In this document: positions 1 through 19,021 of the stretch, one piece after another
Layout: each line of letters starts with the position of its first letter
Position numbering within the stretch: the stretch's first letter is position 1
Source of the DNA: Syngnathus acus
Lineage: Eukaryota > Chordata > Actinopteri > Syngnathiformes > Syngnathidae
Reading direction: 5' to 3'
Assembly: GCF_901709675.1 (NCBI RefSeq)
Contig: NC_051088.1
Location: forward strand, 11,945,693 to 12,009,692
Length of the DNA: 64,000 bases
Position numbers and translations under genes: made by a program
Notes under the pieces: generated by a model
Databases searched by the model: none
Told to the model about the DNA's origin: nothing
What the model saw: the letters and a program-made list of their open reading frames with translations, nothing else

Positions 1-58
1 GTGTGTGTGTGTGTGTGTGTGTGCATGTGTGTGTGTGCGTGTGTATGTGCGTGCGTGT
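1..58. repeat. GT dinucleotide microsatellite
   Basis: Mostly (GT)n with some GC interruptions at the window edge. It lies in pax7 intron 3, just downstream of exon 3 on the minus strand. Confidence 0.9.
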
Positions 59-152
59 AATAGTGGAAATGTGCAAATTCTGTGGTCATACAACACTGAA
101 TGGCAGCAAACGAAAGAAAGAAGTGGAAGCATCTTACCAGCGAGTGTCTCAC

Positions 153-344
153 CTGAAGGGACACTGCTCCTGTCGCACACGCCGTCCTTGAGCAGTTTAT
201 CTCGGATCTCCCAGCTGAATATTCCCGGGCTGTCGCTCTTGTATTGCTCGATTCTCTTCTCTATGTCGGGCGTCGCGACCTGCTGCATTGGGCCCCGGAT
301 GACACAGCCACGTCACTCGCACTGACTTTCAGTTTGGAGGGTAT

Positions 345-379
<35 letters not shown>

Positions 380-2331
380 TTCATGCACCCTATTTATAAA
401 TACATACATACACGCAGCCGCATGCATGTTGCACATCTCTGATTGTGTGAATGGTGAAGATATTAAAAGAAAATCTATTCCAATTTACAAAATTTCCCAT
501 TTTCCACACTACCCTCACAAAATTTAAGTGAGACATTCGACAAAAAAGTTCTCCACCAATTTATCTCCATTCGGAATGTTTTCAGAATTATTTTTCACCA
601 TCTTTTTTAAATTCCACATTTCCCCCATATTTATCACCAACGCCTGCATTCTAACCATTCCAATTTAGAAAAAAGTATAAAAATCACCTCATTCTGGACA
701 TGCAGACATAATTTTCACGTTCTAAATAATACAATTTTCCGTACTAGCTACACAATTTAAGTTAAGAGACGTTCAACAAAAGGGTTCGCCATGCTGTTCA
801 GCTTCATTCAGAACTATTTACCCAAATTCCACATTTTCTGCAATAAAATCCACAAATGTAATCGTTATTTGGCATATCTATCACAAATTCCCGTTGTCAT
901 TTCTGGACTGCAATAAAAAGATTCCAACTTCAACTCAATTAAATGAATCCAGTCAGCTTTTGAACATGTCGTTTGTACAGAAACTGCATTATTTTCTTTG
1001 TATTAATTGCGCAATGTTTCTCATTGAAATGCTCACCCTGGGTTTGCTGCCTCCGATCGCCCCAGGCCGAATGGAGCCGGTCTCCTGGTAGCGGCACAGG
1101 ATCTTGGACACGCACCCGTGGGATACCCGAAGCTGGCGGGAGATGACGCACGGTCGGATGCCGTGGTGGGCCATCTCGACTATCTTGTGGCGGATGTGGT
1201 TGGGCAGGGGTCGGCCGTTGATGAAGACGCCCCCTAACTGATTGACCCGGCCCTGGCCTAAAGGTGTAGACACTGCGTGGCCCACCGACACGGTGGGAGG
1301 AAATCATTCGTTTTTATTCAAATGATACAATGGCAGGTTTAGTTATTTTTGATCATTTCACGTTTTTTATTGTTTGGCCTACTTCAATATGGGTATAGGC
1401 CTAAATCCCACATTAGGTAACGATTTTTTTTAAACCTCGGGTCATTATTTAAAAATTAAAAATGTCTTACGCTTTCATTTTCCTTTCGTTGCAGCCTTTT
1501 AAGGTCAATTTAGAAAAACGTATTTTTAATTCTCATCAACAGATTCTAAAATAGGAGCCACACAAAATGTGGAAACATATATAGGCGATTTAGGTATACA
1601 ACGTTGATAGAAAATGAATTCTCTGCGTTTATTTTATTGCCAATTTCGAATGCATGAAAATATTGCGGAAAAATATGATCCATATTTTTCTTGATCTCAT
1701 CTGTGAGGCGCGTAACATGCAGCACAATTTATTTCATTCTTAAAATAAAACGTGTCATAAATGTCAAATCGATGTTTTTTAAAATCGTTCACCCAGTTGT
1801 GAGCTGGTATCTAAGGTGCTTAAAATTGATTATGTGTTATACTCATGATTTGTTAATTATTGAGAGGATAGTTAAAGGGTTTATGAATGCAAACCAGTCA
1901 GAGGAACCAAAAGACGCGTAAGCGGCGCCTTTTTTAATATATATAAACATTTTCAGATTTTTATATTGCCTATAATTGTCGTGAGATTGTAATGGCCAAT
2001 TTGCGTGCTGCATACACGCAGTGCTCTTCTGCACCACAACAAAACAATGTTCATCTAACATATGTTAATGTGCATTACATAGGCTACTTAAGGCGAAAAA
2101 TCACGTTGAGTGTGTTTTATAATCATAAAAAAAATAATAAAACAAAGTTACACTTGACAGCGTTCTTTTTTTTTTAAGAATTAATCTCCCCTTGTATAAA
2201 TGAATAAAGATCGTTATTTAAAAAAAAAAAAAAAAAAAAGAAATACCTTCCAGAGGGAACCCGGTCCTTGGGTAGTTCTGCCCAGAGGCCGGGCGCATCA
2301 TCCGCGGCACGGTTCCGGGTAACGCCGTCAT
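153..2331 (-). CDS. pax7: pax7, exons 1-3 (5' part of the gene; continues left of the window)
   Basis: Paired-box/homeobox transcription factor of neural crest and muscle progenitors. Coding exons on the minus strand: 2247-2331 (85 nt), 1037-1272 (236 nt), 153-282 (130 nt). From memory these are the sizes of the first three PAX3/PAX7 exons. Exon 1 starts [14 protein letters not shown] and ends PRTGFPLE; exon 2 carries the N-terminal paired subdomain ([20 protein letters not shown]) and ends GGSKPR; exon 3 starts the second subdomain ([14 protein letters not shown]) and ends in phase 1. PRTG and the final Arg point to PAX7 rather than PAX3 (PRSG, Lys). All sites are GT/AG. The exon 3 acceptor is a tandem CAGCAG. 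A run of about 20 T (coding strand) lies just after the exon 1 donor. Homeobox exons are outside the window. Exon 3 has several unusual residues, so a fast-evolving teleost duplicate is possible; I cannot assign a or b. Confidence 0.93.
342..381. repeat. TTTA tetranucleotide microsatellite
   Basis: About ten TTTA units in pax7 intron 2 (283-1036). The rest of that 754-bp intron is AT-rich, and I see no gene or other element in it. Confidence 0.9.
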
Positions 2332-2930
2332 TGTCTGTCACTTGTTTAATATGCAAGAAAAACCCACTAGAAACGAATGTGAGAAACAACTTGGATCCCC
2401 CCCAAACAAAAGGTGGCAGCCACTTTGAGAGGTCCAGCGTGTTGAAGAAAGCAGGATGCATGCGGTGGCATTAATTTCAAGGGCGAGGAAAGTTGCCTAG
2501 TGGGAGCGGCGTGGGTCCACGTGGACTGCGTCATGTGTCAGGCACCGTGTCAAGAAAGCACGACTTTGGCACTCGGGCGGAAATGTCGGGACCAGTGATA
2601 GGTTCCTCAGAGCCTCTTTTATTTAAACAGAAGCTCCAACAAGTTGACGCAGCCAATGGGATGGAAGCGGTCTCTCTCGTCTCTCTCACACTCACAATGC
2701 AGGGGGTCCTCAGCTTACGACGTTGTTTGTAAATCGGAACGCGTCGCCGCTGTCTATCGCAGCAGTTTCAATGTTTCCATGCAGTCACTTTTATACACTT
2801 TTATATATAATAATATATAGAATTTAAATGACTTTCACCTTGTTTTTGCTTTTTATTTTATTTGTCTTCATTTGATTGATGATGTGTAGTTTACATGTTT
2901 GAAACAATTTTCAATTCAATAAATTCAATA

Positions 2931-2993
2931 TATACACACACACACACACATATCTACATATACACACACACAGACATATATCACATATCATAT
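2931..2993. repeat. Compound CA/TA microsatellite
   Basis: Alternating purine-pyrimidine tract: two CA blocks separated by short TA/TC stretches, in the pax7-mfn2 intergenic region. Confidence 0.85.
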
Positions 2994-5900
2994 ATTTTAG
3001 AGAAGAGATGCACAACTCATGAGTTCAAACATAAAAGCGCCTGAAACGTTGAGCGCCTGTGTCATATTCATCTTTGACAGCAAACCAAAATGTTTTTTCC
3101 AAAAATGGGCCTCATTGTGTCAATACTTAGCAGCAAGAGAGTACCGCATGTAGAAAAATTGCTTCTCTTACAAACATACAGCAGACATTGCTCAGTCACA
3201 AAAATGAAAAAAATGATGCATCCCTCTGTCAATACTTTATATACTTTGCATGCTGGTTAAAATAGAAAATATTATTTAAGATGCACATGTGAATAACTCA
3301 GCTGCCAGGTTAATGTGTTTTTCCACTGGTAATAAACAAGATAAAAATGGCAGCAGTCAACAGTCAACCATGTCCTCAAGTGCTACACATTGTCATCCAC
3401 ATCATGTGATAGGCTTGTTCTCATAATCAGTTAGATCAGGGTTGCCTTGACGAATGTCAAAAAGAAAATAGTCTGTTTGAACCACATGAAAGCAGGAGGC
3501 CCCTTTATACCGTGACATTTTTGATTGGTAACACTTAAATAGTGACCAAGGCATGAAAAAGTGGGTCTCAATCCTAAGACTGTCCTTCATTAGACCTGAG
3601 ACAACACATCACAATAACCACAACAGCACCTTGATGTCTGGGTTTGGAGATCTTCACCTTTGCTATTGAATGTGCTTTTGAAAAAGTGAACCACATCAGT
3701 GGGAATTGAACATCTTTCTCAATAGCTCAGTTAATTTGCGGTATCCCCCAAGGCTCAATTCTTGGTGCATTGCTATTTTCAAATGATTCAAAACTGTCAT
3801 CAAAACCCGAGCGTTATCTTTTAATCTATCCGCATCACAACAACATTTTATTTTGGGCCTCGCAGCACATATGCCTGGCAGCTCTGAGCTTCGGGATTCA
3901 AACATCGACCAAGGCCTTCACATGTGAAGTATTCATGTCCTCTCTGTGGCGTTCTCCTACATTCTACATGAATGTTAGGTTCATTGAAGACTCGAAAATC
4001 ATCCATAGCTGTGGTTGTTTGTTTTAATGTGGTCTGTGATTGGCGAGCATCCAGTCCAAGGTGTATGCATCCTCTCATCTCATCTAAATTCAGGGTCCAA
4101 CACTTGTCAAAGGGAAAGCAGCCATTTTAGAATCTTGGACAATGGCTCCTCTATAAGGTTTTGGGCTTTGACAATGGCTCAAGCTTTGAGACTCACTAAA
4201 TTCAGAAACTAAGTCTTGGAGAGATGCTAGTCTGCTTCCTGGCTCCTGTCGAGGTACCCGGGAGCAAGGAACCTTTCTCACTAATCTTAGCTCAAGAAGA
4301 ACTAAACCCCTTTCCTTGCATGTCTCCATGTACGTGATCAGATTCACAGTGCGGTGTGCAAGACAAATATACAACAGAGTGTCAGTTGAATTTTCAAATG
4401 TGGGATTCTACACAATACAAAGAGATTTCTATCATCTCAATTTCTGTCACTCGCTCCCCTGGTTACGTGTCAAAAGTACAGTGCCGAAATAGGTATTGTA
4501 CGTTTAAAAAAAGAAAAGAAAAAACAACTTCTGCTAGGCAGAGGCTAAGCTGCACTGTTTTTGTTTGCAGAGTAAATGGAGCGGCTGCAATGCAAGGTAG
4601 TTACTTTTCTTGTCCCTTAACTAATATTTTCAGAGTTGAAACTCATGATTGTCCCATGATATTCAATATTTGAATTTAAAAGTAGTCATCGTTTTCTGCT
4701 GGAGCTTGCCTCCAATCTGTTTTTGTAGGTAAGTGGGAACGCGCTAACTTATGCTAATGACAGTAAATACCGAAAACGCACAAATGGAAAAAGAAAATGG
4801 AAAAACTAAACTTAGCCTGCTTTTGCAGCATGACCCAAACCACCAAACTATGATGTACAACTTTTGAAACCATTAAATGCCAAGGAAACAACCTGTATTT
4901 TTTTTCTTCATTAGCTGTCCATAGCTGGCCCGCGACCCACTTTTTGGGCCTTGACCCACCGTCTAAGAACTACTCCCTTCGGTGTTCATAGCAACAGCTT
5001 GTTCTTATCTTGCTTGTCTTTGCCTGCTTGTTTCTTTCCTCAAATATTCTGGGAGCTCACACACCCATTCCTCAATTAAGATCTTTTATTCTGCCGCCTC
5101 AGTCTATTGCCTGGGTTGGTCCCATGGGGTGGTCCATATTGCAAAGCATGGAGATTGCTCAACATGTGAAACACAAACATTAGCTCAAACACTAATACAA
5201 TTTTAAATGGAGGCAATTTTTAACCCACCCCATATCATTTCAAAGTTCATTTACAAGTTGCGGGGTGTCATTGACAGTTTTGCCCACCATAGCCAAATCT
5301 CAGTAATCAAGATTATTAGCTATTTGCTAGACAAACACAGTGCTTAGCTTTGCAGAGGCCTTTCGCCACTTCTTTGAACAAAATCCAATGTGTGTGCGGA
5401 GGAATTGGAGTCAAATTGTTTTGCATCGTGGCCCCAAATTGCGTGAGCACAGAGGTTAAAGGGGGAAATTAGGCAGAACATGTGATACATTGGTCAAAAG
5501 ACGATAAGTCTTATCCCTTTGTGATGCGCCTCAATTTAGCATTGCTCAACAAATCTTTCTGAAGCCAAAGCGAATCACAAAAATAAAGATAGCCAAGATC
5601 TGTGTTGGGAGGCTGTGCAAAGCATCGCTAACTTGTTTTTCACAGGCGATTACAGCGGGAACAAGAAAGGCTCACAAGGCAGACCATGGGACCTTCATGA
5701 GGCTGAGGGCCACCTCCACGATCAATGTTGCCATTTTGTTGATCGGGTAACGCATGTCCACCATGCAAGATGCATTTTGTTTGCTAAATAGATGTGTGAA
5801 GCATCTATTCATCCACCAATTTTTCACAGGAGTATTAGTGGATAGCATGATGACGATCAGGCTGCTGATTTGTTGAATGGCAAGTCTGCACGAGATACAT

Positions 5901-6361
5901 TTGGTGCATTTGGTACAATGTTTGTATTATATGACTTCTTTTGGACAGTTTTTCTTTTTTTGTCATGTCAAATATAATTTTAAACATCAAAGATATTTTG
6001 ACTTTGCCTTTTATGTAGCTACAAAGCATATCATTACGAGGCTAATGTGGACGCCACAACAGAAAAATGAACTGATACAACTGCTTCCAAAAGATAAAAA
6101 TACGAAAAAAGCAAAGCTAATAAATAGAAGTTTGTGCCACAGTATATTTAGGCCACAAATCACATCTTGGAGATAACTAAAGAACCCTATTTAGAAGACG
6201 AGGCACATACTAAATGCTAACATTTCCGCTGATGGAAATTAGCCGCTAACGTTTTCTGCAATTAATCCCAAACTTGTTTGAAGAAAAAAAATAAAATTAA
6301 TAAGTAAATCCTGGCGACTACCCCCCTTCGTTTTACTTTTAAAAGGTTCCGAGTGCAAGAA

Positions 6362-6619
6362 TAAACATTATGATGTAAATATATAGATGTATTAGACCAC
6401 CTATCATTAAATGATAATCTGGCATCATTAAATTATTTGATGCCCTCTTTAATTTTCAATTAATTCCCAATATTTTACAAAATTACAGAGTATGAACATA
6501 CTGATGTAAATATACAGACGTATTAGACTACCTGTCATTAAATGATAATCTGGCATCATTAAGTAATTTGATACCCTCAATAATTTTCAATTAATTCCCA
6601 ATGTTTTACAAAATTACAT
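6362..6619. repeat. Tandem duplication, two copies of about 131 bp
   Basis: The segment starting TGATGTAAATATA at 6371 recurs at 6502, so the period is 131 bp. Both copies contain the block CATTAAATGATAATCTGGCA, then a match through CAATTAATTCCCAAT and TTTTACAAAATTACA. Copies differ by scattered substitutions. AT-rich and non-coding. It may be an expanded piece of an old DNA transposon. Confidence 0.9.
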
Positions 6620-7680
6620 AGGAGGAAAAAAAAAATCAAACTTAATTGATATACCCAAATTTGAGCCGACTGACTGGGTGGGGCTCTCTTAACTCAAGTA
6701 TAACCTTCAACCACTAAAACGTATTTTCTCTTCAGGAGTGCAAGCAAATTATATCTGATCACAGAATAACGTGGTTTACTTTCTTGACAGTGGTAGGAGC
6801 GTCTTGCGACAAGATGACCAACAGATTTGAACATATGTGCTGTATGTGTTAAAATAAAGCTAAAATAAAAAAAAGGTCTTGATCCTAATACATATAAAAA
6901 ACAATCCATAAGCATGTAAAAGTGCCATAGAGAAAATAATTAATTCCAGTGACCCAAGACATTATCAAGTACCCCACAACTTACTTTCACTCAGCCAGCT
7001 GTGAGGTGTGATTAAAAGCAGACAAAAACTACTTGTCGTCAAGGCTTCTATTTGAGATGATAGGGTCACTTGTCTGTCTGTTTCCTTTCCAATGTGCCTT
7101 TGTATGTGTGCATGCATGTGTGAATGGGCTTCTTTGTAGGGATATGAATAGAAAGAAATGGCAAAGACTTGTAAAAACTCATTGAAGCCTCGCTGACAGC
7201 TTGACCAATGTTATCGCCAAAGGAAAGCAGCAGAACGTGCATCGTGACAGAAATACCTGCAAAGAGCTTCGTCTCGTGTTTAAACAAAAGACCAAGGCAA
7301 GTCATAAAATAGGATAACGTGATTTCACAAACAGACAATAGCGTGTAAGAATTGGCTACCTCCAAAAACGGCACTGATACAATCATTTCAGAGTGGCATT
7401 TTAATTGTGGGCAAAATCCTTTAGATATGTGCCATATCATTTCATGTTGACATACAAGTCCTGTATTTTTAAATATTTCTACACCTATATACAAAACCAA
7501 AATAATGGCTGGAAACTCATCTAAGAATCCAGTGAGGAAGACAAGACGCAAGGACAAGATAAACATATCTGTCCACTGTCCAACCAACTTTGCATAAATA
7601 CAGACAACAGGCAGGTGAAAGGTGGGAAACGGTGTGAAAGAGGCTTAACAGGTTAAGGAGACACTCAGGGGAAATATCTA

Positions 7681-7918
7681 CAGTGCTCAACAAATTTATT
7701 AGCGATGGTACTAATCACCAAAATCATTTTTATGCTTCTGTAATGTTAATACACAGGAGAAGCTCGTTAACCAAAGTTGGTCTATTTGTTTGAATTCTCC
7801 AGTTGCGGTCGAATGTTATGCTTAATTCAAATTTGTCAAGTCTGTATTAAAGCACTTTTATGTGCTCTCTGAGACAAATAACGATTATGGTCTAAAAAAA
7901 AAAAATTGTTAAGCACTG
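7681..7918. mobile_element. Short non-autonomous DNA transposon (MITE-like), about 240 bp
   Basis: The left end reads CAGTGCTCAACAAATTT and the right end reads AAATTGTTAAGCACTG, which are inverted repeats of each other with small mismatches. Flanking bases are compatible with TA insertion but do not prove it. No transposase frame. It lies about 0.5-0.7 kb past the mfn2 stop and may be in its 3' UTR. Confidence 0.65.
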
Positions 7919-8386
7919 CATTGATTTGAACTTATACATGTGCATACATACCAAAGTTCATGAGCATTCAGGATTGTTCTACGTTGTCCTTTAATAGTGA
8001 CTATTATTAAATGGATGCACCCTTTTCTCATGTTATTGAGAAATAACACTGCTGTTTTTTCTTCTTGCACCTCATGTGGTTATTGTCCAATGACACCGGG
8101 CACCCTTTCTTAGTGTTTCCTATTCCCACAAAATTTGACGTTCTCTTTCCCTTTCCGTGTCTCATCATTTACATTTTTAACAAGCTAGTCCCAATTCCTT
8201 AAATAACTTTTAGCAGCATCACATTTGCCAACTCCACTGGAACTCATATCATAGTCACTAAAGTGTCCTCAATAAATAATCAAATGGGCACCCTTTCTTG
8301 GAAGAAATAAGAGGCAAACATTTTAATAGACACGCCCAAAAATTCAGGAGTATTGTTCGATTTTTCAGGTGGCTGCTGTGTCAGCT

Positions 8387-14885
<6,499 letters not shown>

Positions 14886-15477
14886 GGCACTGGACGGAGG
14901 AAAAGCAAGTGAAACAAACTTGTAGGAATCATTTGTAAGCTGTCATTGAAAAACGGGCAAAACCTGAGTAAATGTTAAGTCCGAGCACTTGAAGTGTTTT
15001 TATTGGGCAAGTTACAATCGGAACATTCTGGACCTGTCAAATAGCATGCCTGTGAAATAACACTGAACATGCAGATACATACAGACACGCAGATTTTGAA
15101 AAATATTTGCCCACGTGAATCAGGAACAATTGCAACTTTGAATAATAAAGTTCAGTTGAAAGGAAGTATGCAGCGTCACAAATAAACTTTCGTGACGTAC
15201 ATTAATTTGAATAAGCCTAACGCCATACCTTTAGAAAATGAGAAGCTGGTCGTGCAGCCACAGCAAAAATGAAAATGTACAACAAGGTCTGACGTTTTAG
15301 TTGAAATCATACAAGAGGTAAATATTGTCGTCGCGTAATTTGGGATTACTTTCTGAGGCCCAACAAGCATGTCAATGGGGTGAATATTTAGAGGGCAAGC
15401 CGCAACTAGCCGCAACTAGCCGCAACTTGATTTGCGTCAGACGGCAATTAATACTATTGCCATCCCGGCCGACTTAC

Positions 15478-15545
15478 CGTAGATAGGGCTCTCTCTTCAC
15501 GAATAATCCACTTGCATCCTGGTCTTTTTACTTAGCGGTGACTAC
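15478..15545 (-). other. mfn2: Probable mfn2 5' non-coding exon
   Basis: On the minus strand a strong donor (CTACG|GTAAGTC) ends at 15478, and the coding exon acceptor (CCGTCCAG|TGCC) is at 14889. That gives an intron of about 590 bp. The transcription start is not visible from sequence; the right boundary is approximate. The intervening 14890-15477 shows only a short GCCGCAACTA triplication near 15402-15427. Confidence 0.5.
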
Positions 15546-16254
15546 GATGGATAAACGCCTGCCGATTTAAAAGTAGCGTTAGCACGCACGTCCGGGTATA
15601 TGCAAAATGGACACAAAGCTATTCTTGGCGCTCAATGCACAGTGCTATCGGGTCCACTCAAAAATAAGTTGGTGGGAGCCGGTGTTCTACTGCAATGCCC
15701 TGAAAGTGAATGATAACGCCACTTGTGCCGCACCTACACAGACGCCCCCTCGGCCTTTTCCGGGATGGTTTTGTTCTCTATTATCCACCCATTACAAATG
15801 CCGCCACCTGCTGTTTCGGAGTATGAACTACGTACTCTCGTTTTCTGTGGGATTATGGGAAATGAAGTACAAACACTCCTGCTTTTCGAGTGTCCGTAGA
15901 TTACCTGAGTATTTATATTTCTGACTTGTTTTACATGTTAACACAAATGTACTATATAAACATTTGAAATCTGCATATCTAGAGCCCATCGCTCCTGACT
16001 TTCGGGGAAAGCTCGAGTGAGCTGCTGGGTAGTAAGCACGCAAGCATTATACGCTCGTTTTAAAAATAATAAACTCATTATAATCCCAGGTTATTTCTTA
16101 CTTAAGATGTATGAAAGTTGATCAATTATGTTTCTTGAGTTAGTTTGTGCTCTCCAGAGTTATTTTTCAAGTATGTTGTCCCCTTTCACCCCAATCGTCT
16201 TTTGCAAAGCAACTCGTTGGCCCACACTGATCCAATTTAAAAACACAGCAACTT
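15546..16254. other. mfn2 upstream region / intergenic
   Basis: Upstream flank of mfn2 and downstream flank of the plagl2-type gene. No coding exon or clear repeat is seen. An open frame at 15607-15924 has no recognisable similarity. Confidence 0.5.
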
Positions 16255-17183
16255 GGTGTAATTCTACATATTTATTTTGTTTTGCTTAGACAAGAAAATA
16301 ACAATTAACCTTCCTTCCTTGGTCTAAATTGCTATGAAGTGATAATGCAAACAACTAAGAAAAATGAGAACGCTTTGTTCACAGCCAACCTTTTAGTATT
16401 CCAAAGACTAATAACTGTATTTCACAATCACAGATGGAAAATGAAATCTGGCTCGTGTTTTTACATAGTCAGGAGAGAGTAAACATGAGTTCAGTTGTTG
16501 ACATACATGTGACCATTGACCACAGTATGTTTTGTTATACACAATGCAGACAGCTCAAAGTGTTACATGTTGGCATTACATAATACTTGAAATCCTTGCA
16601 ATTTATCAAGTACAGTACCTCGAACCAAAGCCTGGTTGACATTCATTTGCTACGTTTGTAGCATACTGGTGTACAGTAAGTGTACAATGTTCCTATTAAA
16701 ATGACTTTCTGCAAGGACAGCATGACAAGTTTTTTTTTTTTAAGTTTGTTTTTAGCTTTCAGTGTGTACATTCAAGACAACGAAACGATTTAGTTGTATG
16801 CCTTGTTAAAATGCTAAATACAACCAAACCCTATTAAAGGGTACTGCATTTATCATTGTTTTCACATCTGAAAATATTCTGTCCCTTTAGCTGACACAAA
16901 AATAGTAAAACATGATTCAGTTACAAGATGTGTAATACAAGTGGCAGTCATGTTCATTACAGGCGTCGCCCACCGCGAATCCAAAGTATCCGAATTCTCC
17001 CCGCTTTACTACATGTAACAATTACATTTACAGGTTGATGCGGTACTAACGTCAGATGAGAGGAAAACAGCCTGTACTTGATATTACGCTAAGAGGTACT
17101 CTCATTAATCTACTGTACAGCAAACAAAACTTTAAATCCTAGACATTTTCTCCGCAGTTAGATAAGCAGTTGCCTGTCACTTC

Positions 17184-17191
17184 TGAGGTAG
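17184..17191 (-). promoter_or_regulatory. let-7 8-mer seed match in the presumed plagl2-type 3' UTR
   Basis: The minus strand reads CTACCTCA, the full 8-mer complement of the let-7 seed with the A opposite position 1. Confidence 0.55.
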
Positions 17192-17376
17192 TAAATAAGT
17201 AGATATATCATTAAAGGCAAGTACACAGAACAATGCTTGATTCAGTGGACTACACCTCTGATCAGAGTGTGTATCCTGTCCTTCAAAGTTCAATTTCAAC
17301 AAAATCAATTTCGGTGGGAAAATGTCTGTTACAGCTTTAAACACTTTATGATATTGCAGAAAGATATGACAAGATA

Positions 17377-17383
17377 GAGGTAG
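17377..17383 (-). promoter_or_regulatory. let-7 7-mer-m8 seed match
   Basis: The minus strand reads CTACCTC followed by T. It lies about 190 nt upstream in the transcript of the 8-mer at 17184-17191. Confidence 0.45.
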
Positions 17384-18605
17384 AATGTTTATTATATAAT
17401 AATAATGTCTGCCACTATATTAAAGTTAACTCATAAACGCTACCATCAAAAGTTTAAAACTAAATGGAAAAAGCGCCCAAACGACTAGAACTAAATCAAG
17501 AAAATCAGAAACCCTTATTTCTGTGTTTGAGGTATAAAACAAAATTTATATATAAGAAATGTCATAAGTGCTTTAACCCTGTCAAGAGATTAGACACTCT
17601 CTGAGAGAGACACACAGCAGTAGCATTTTGACATTGGTGCAACACCGAGGCTAGTGACAATGCTAGTGGAACAGTCAAATCAGCAGAGTTAACGGATTTA
17701 AAAGAGATAAATAAGCATTCTCTCTTTGCATGCCTTCATTCCGGTATCACAATAGTCGTTTTGACTTGCGGCAATGTTCGTGAAGGGAGTTCCCACGACT
17801 GGAATCCCGCTTGGGATCCGTTCATCTCGACCGTGTGACTAGATTATAAAAGGAATGGATTGCTATTGTCTTCAATATGGAGGTGGGTTTAAGTCCCAAT
17901 TTCATTCAAAGCTCCGGAGAGCCAGCAATATGCTGAAGGGAAAATGGCCGACAATGTCATGAATAATATTAGAAAAGGCTACACATAAGTCTAGAATAGT
18001 TTTGCTGTGCTATGTCAAAACAGCAATGATCATACTTGCTCACACCAAGAGGACCTAAATTCCTAAATTACACTTTAAAAAAAAAAATCTTCCAGCTCAC
18101 CTCAAATCAGTTTAAGCGCCCATTTTTTGCCTCAAAACATATACAAATGGCAAACAGATCAGAATCGACTATAAGTTGTAGGGGGAAATTATTTAAAATA
18201 GAAGCTTCAAATCTTGGCACTTTAGAAGAAAAACATTCCAATGGGTTTGTGAGGCAGATATTGTTTGGACACTTCCAAATATCTAAAAGTACAATCCCTA
18301 TGAAATCAAAATTTGTTCTTTAAACTTTGGACTGCTGTAACTGACCCCATGGCAACTGTAGTTGGATGAATGATAGGATTAGCGTCACCCCAAGAAAGAA
18401 ACGACGCATTTTATTTTAAGTATCACTCAAGCTCACGAGGGGACCTTCCTGATTTGCACAGTGACCAACTACGTTCCCTGTAAGACATTTAGGCATTATA
18501 GACAGAAATGTATAGTCATGCTACGGGCACGGTTGCTGGTTGCAAGCTCCCTGAAGGCTTGCATGGTCAGAGATGGAAAGGCATAGAACAGAAGCTTTAA
18601 AGTGA

Positions 18606-19021
18606 AAGTCAACTCAAAGTTGTCTATGTAATAAATTGTTCTGTCCAACCCAAATAGTCAAAACACAGTGTTCTGATTAATGTTTTGACTGTGGAATATG
18701 ATTTAAACAAGAAAAATCCACCTGTTTTTATCCATTTCAGGGGGCAGCCATTTTGGCACTTGCTGTCGACTGAAAATGACATCACAGTTGTGCTCGGGTC
18801 ACAACCAATCATGGCTCACCAAATTTTTTAAGATGAGCCGTGATTGGTTGTGACCCGAGATCAACTGTGAAGTCATTTTTTATCGACAGCAAGTGACAAA
18901 ATGGCCGCTCCCTGGGATGAATAAGAGCAGTTGGATTTTGCCTGTTTAATTCATATTCCACAAATGCAATCTTAATCACAATGCCATGAGGGCACATACA
19001 TACCCACGTTGGGGTTGACCT
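18606..19021. mobile_element. Palindromic non-autonomous DNA transposon, copy 1
   Basis: About 416 bp with long inverted repeats. The left end reads AAGTCAACTCAAAG and the right end GGGGTTGACC. The centre holds facing arms CACTTGCTGTCGACTGAAAA and its near reverse complement, both flanked by GGTCACAACCAATCA-type blocks. It shares ends and core with 38765-39213. No transposase. It lies in the presumed plagl2-type 3' UTR. Confidence 0.85.

Larger units (their letters stand above)
2332..8386. other. Intergenic region: pax7 upstream side and mfn2 downstream side
   Basis: About 6 kb with no credible coding exon. The left end (2332 to roughly 2750) should hold the pax7 5' UTR and promoter, since pax7 is read leftward from 2331. 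The right end should hold the mfn2 3' UTR. In between are a CA/TA repeat (2931-2993), a tandem duplication (6362-6619) and a transposon-like element (7681-7918). Open frames here are short or need non-ATG starts and match nothing I recognise. Confidence 0.6.

Noticed and set aside
4031-4070. Possible tiny fragment of the L2-like repeat
   Set aside because: Only about 30 bases resemble the 'attggcgagcatccagtcca' part; too short to call.
7066-7587. 173-codon open frame on the minus strand after mfn2
   Set aside because: It starts at a non-ATG codon, matches no family I know, and one such frame is expected by chance in 64 kb of AT-rich DNA.
15607-15924. 105-codon plus-strand frame upstream of mfn2
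   Set aside because: No similarity recognised; overlaps the mfn2 upstream flank.
17184-17199. let-7-like word TGAGGTAGTA on the plus strand
   Set aside because: As a miRNA gene it fails: the next bases differ from let-7 and no hairpin partner is nearby. It was kept only as a seed match on the opposite strand.
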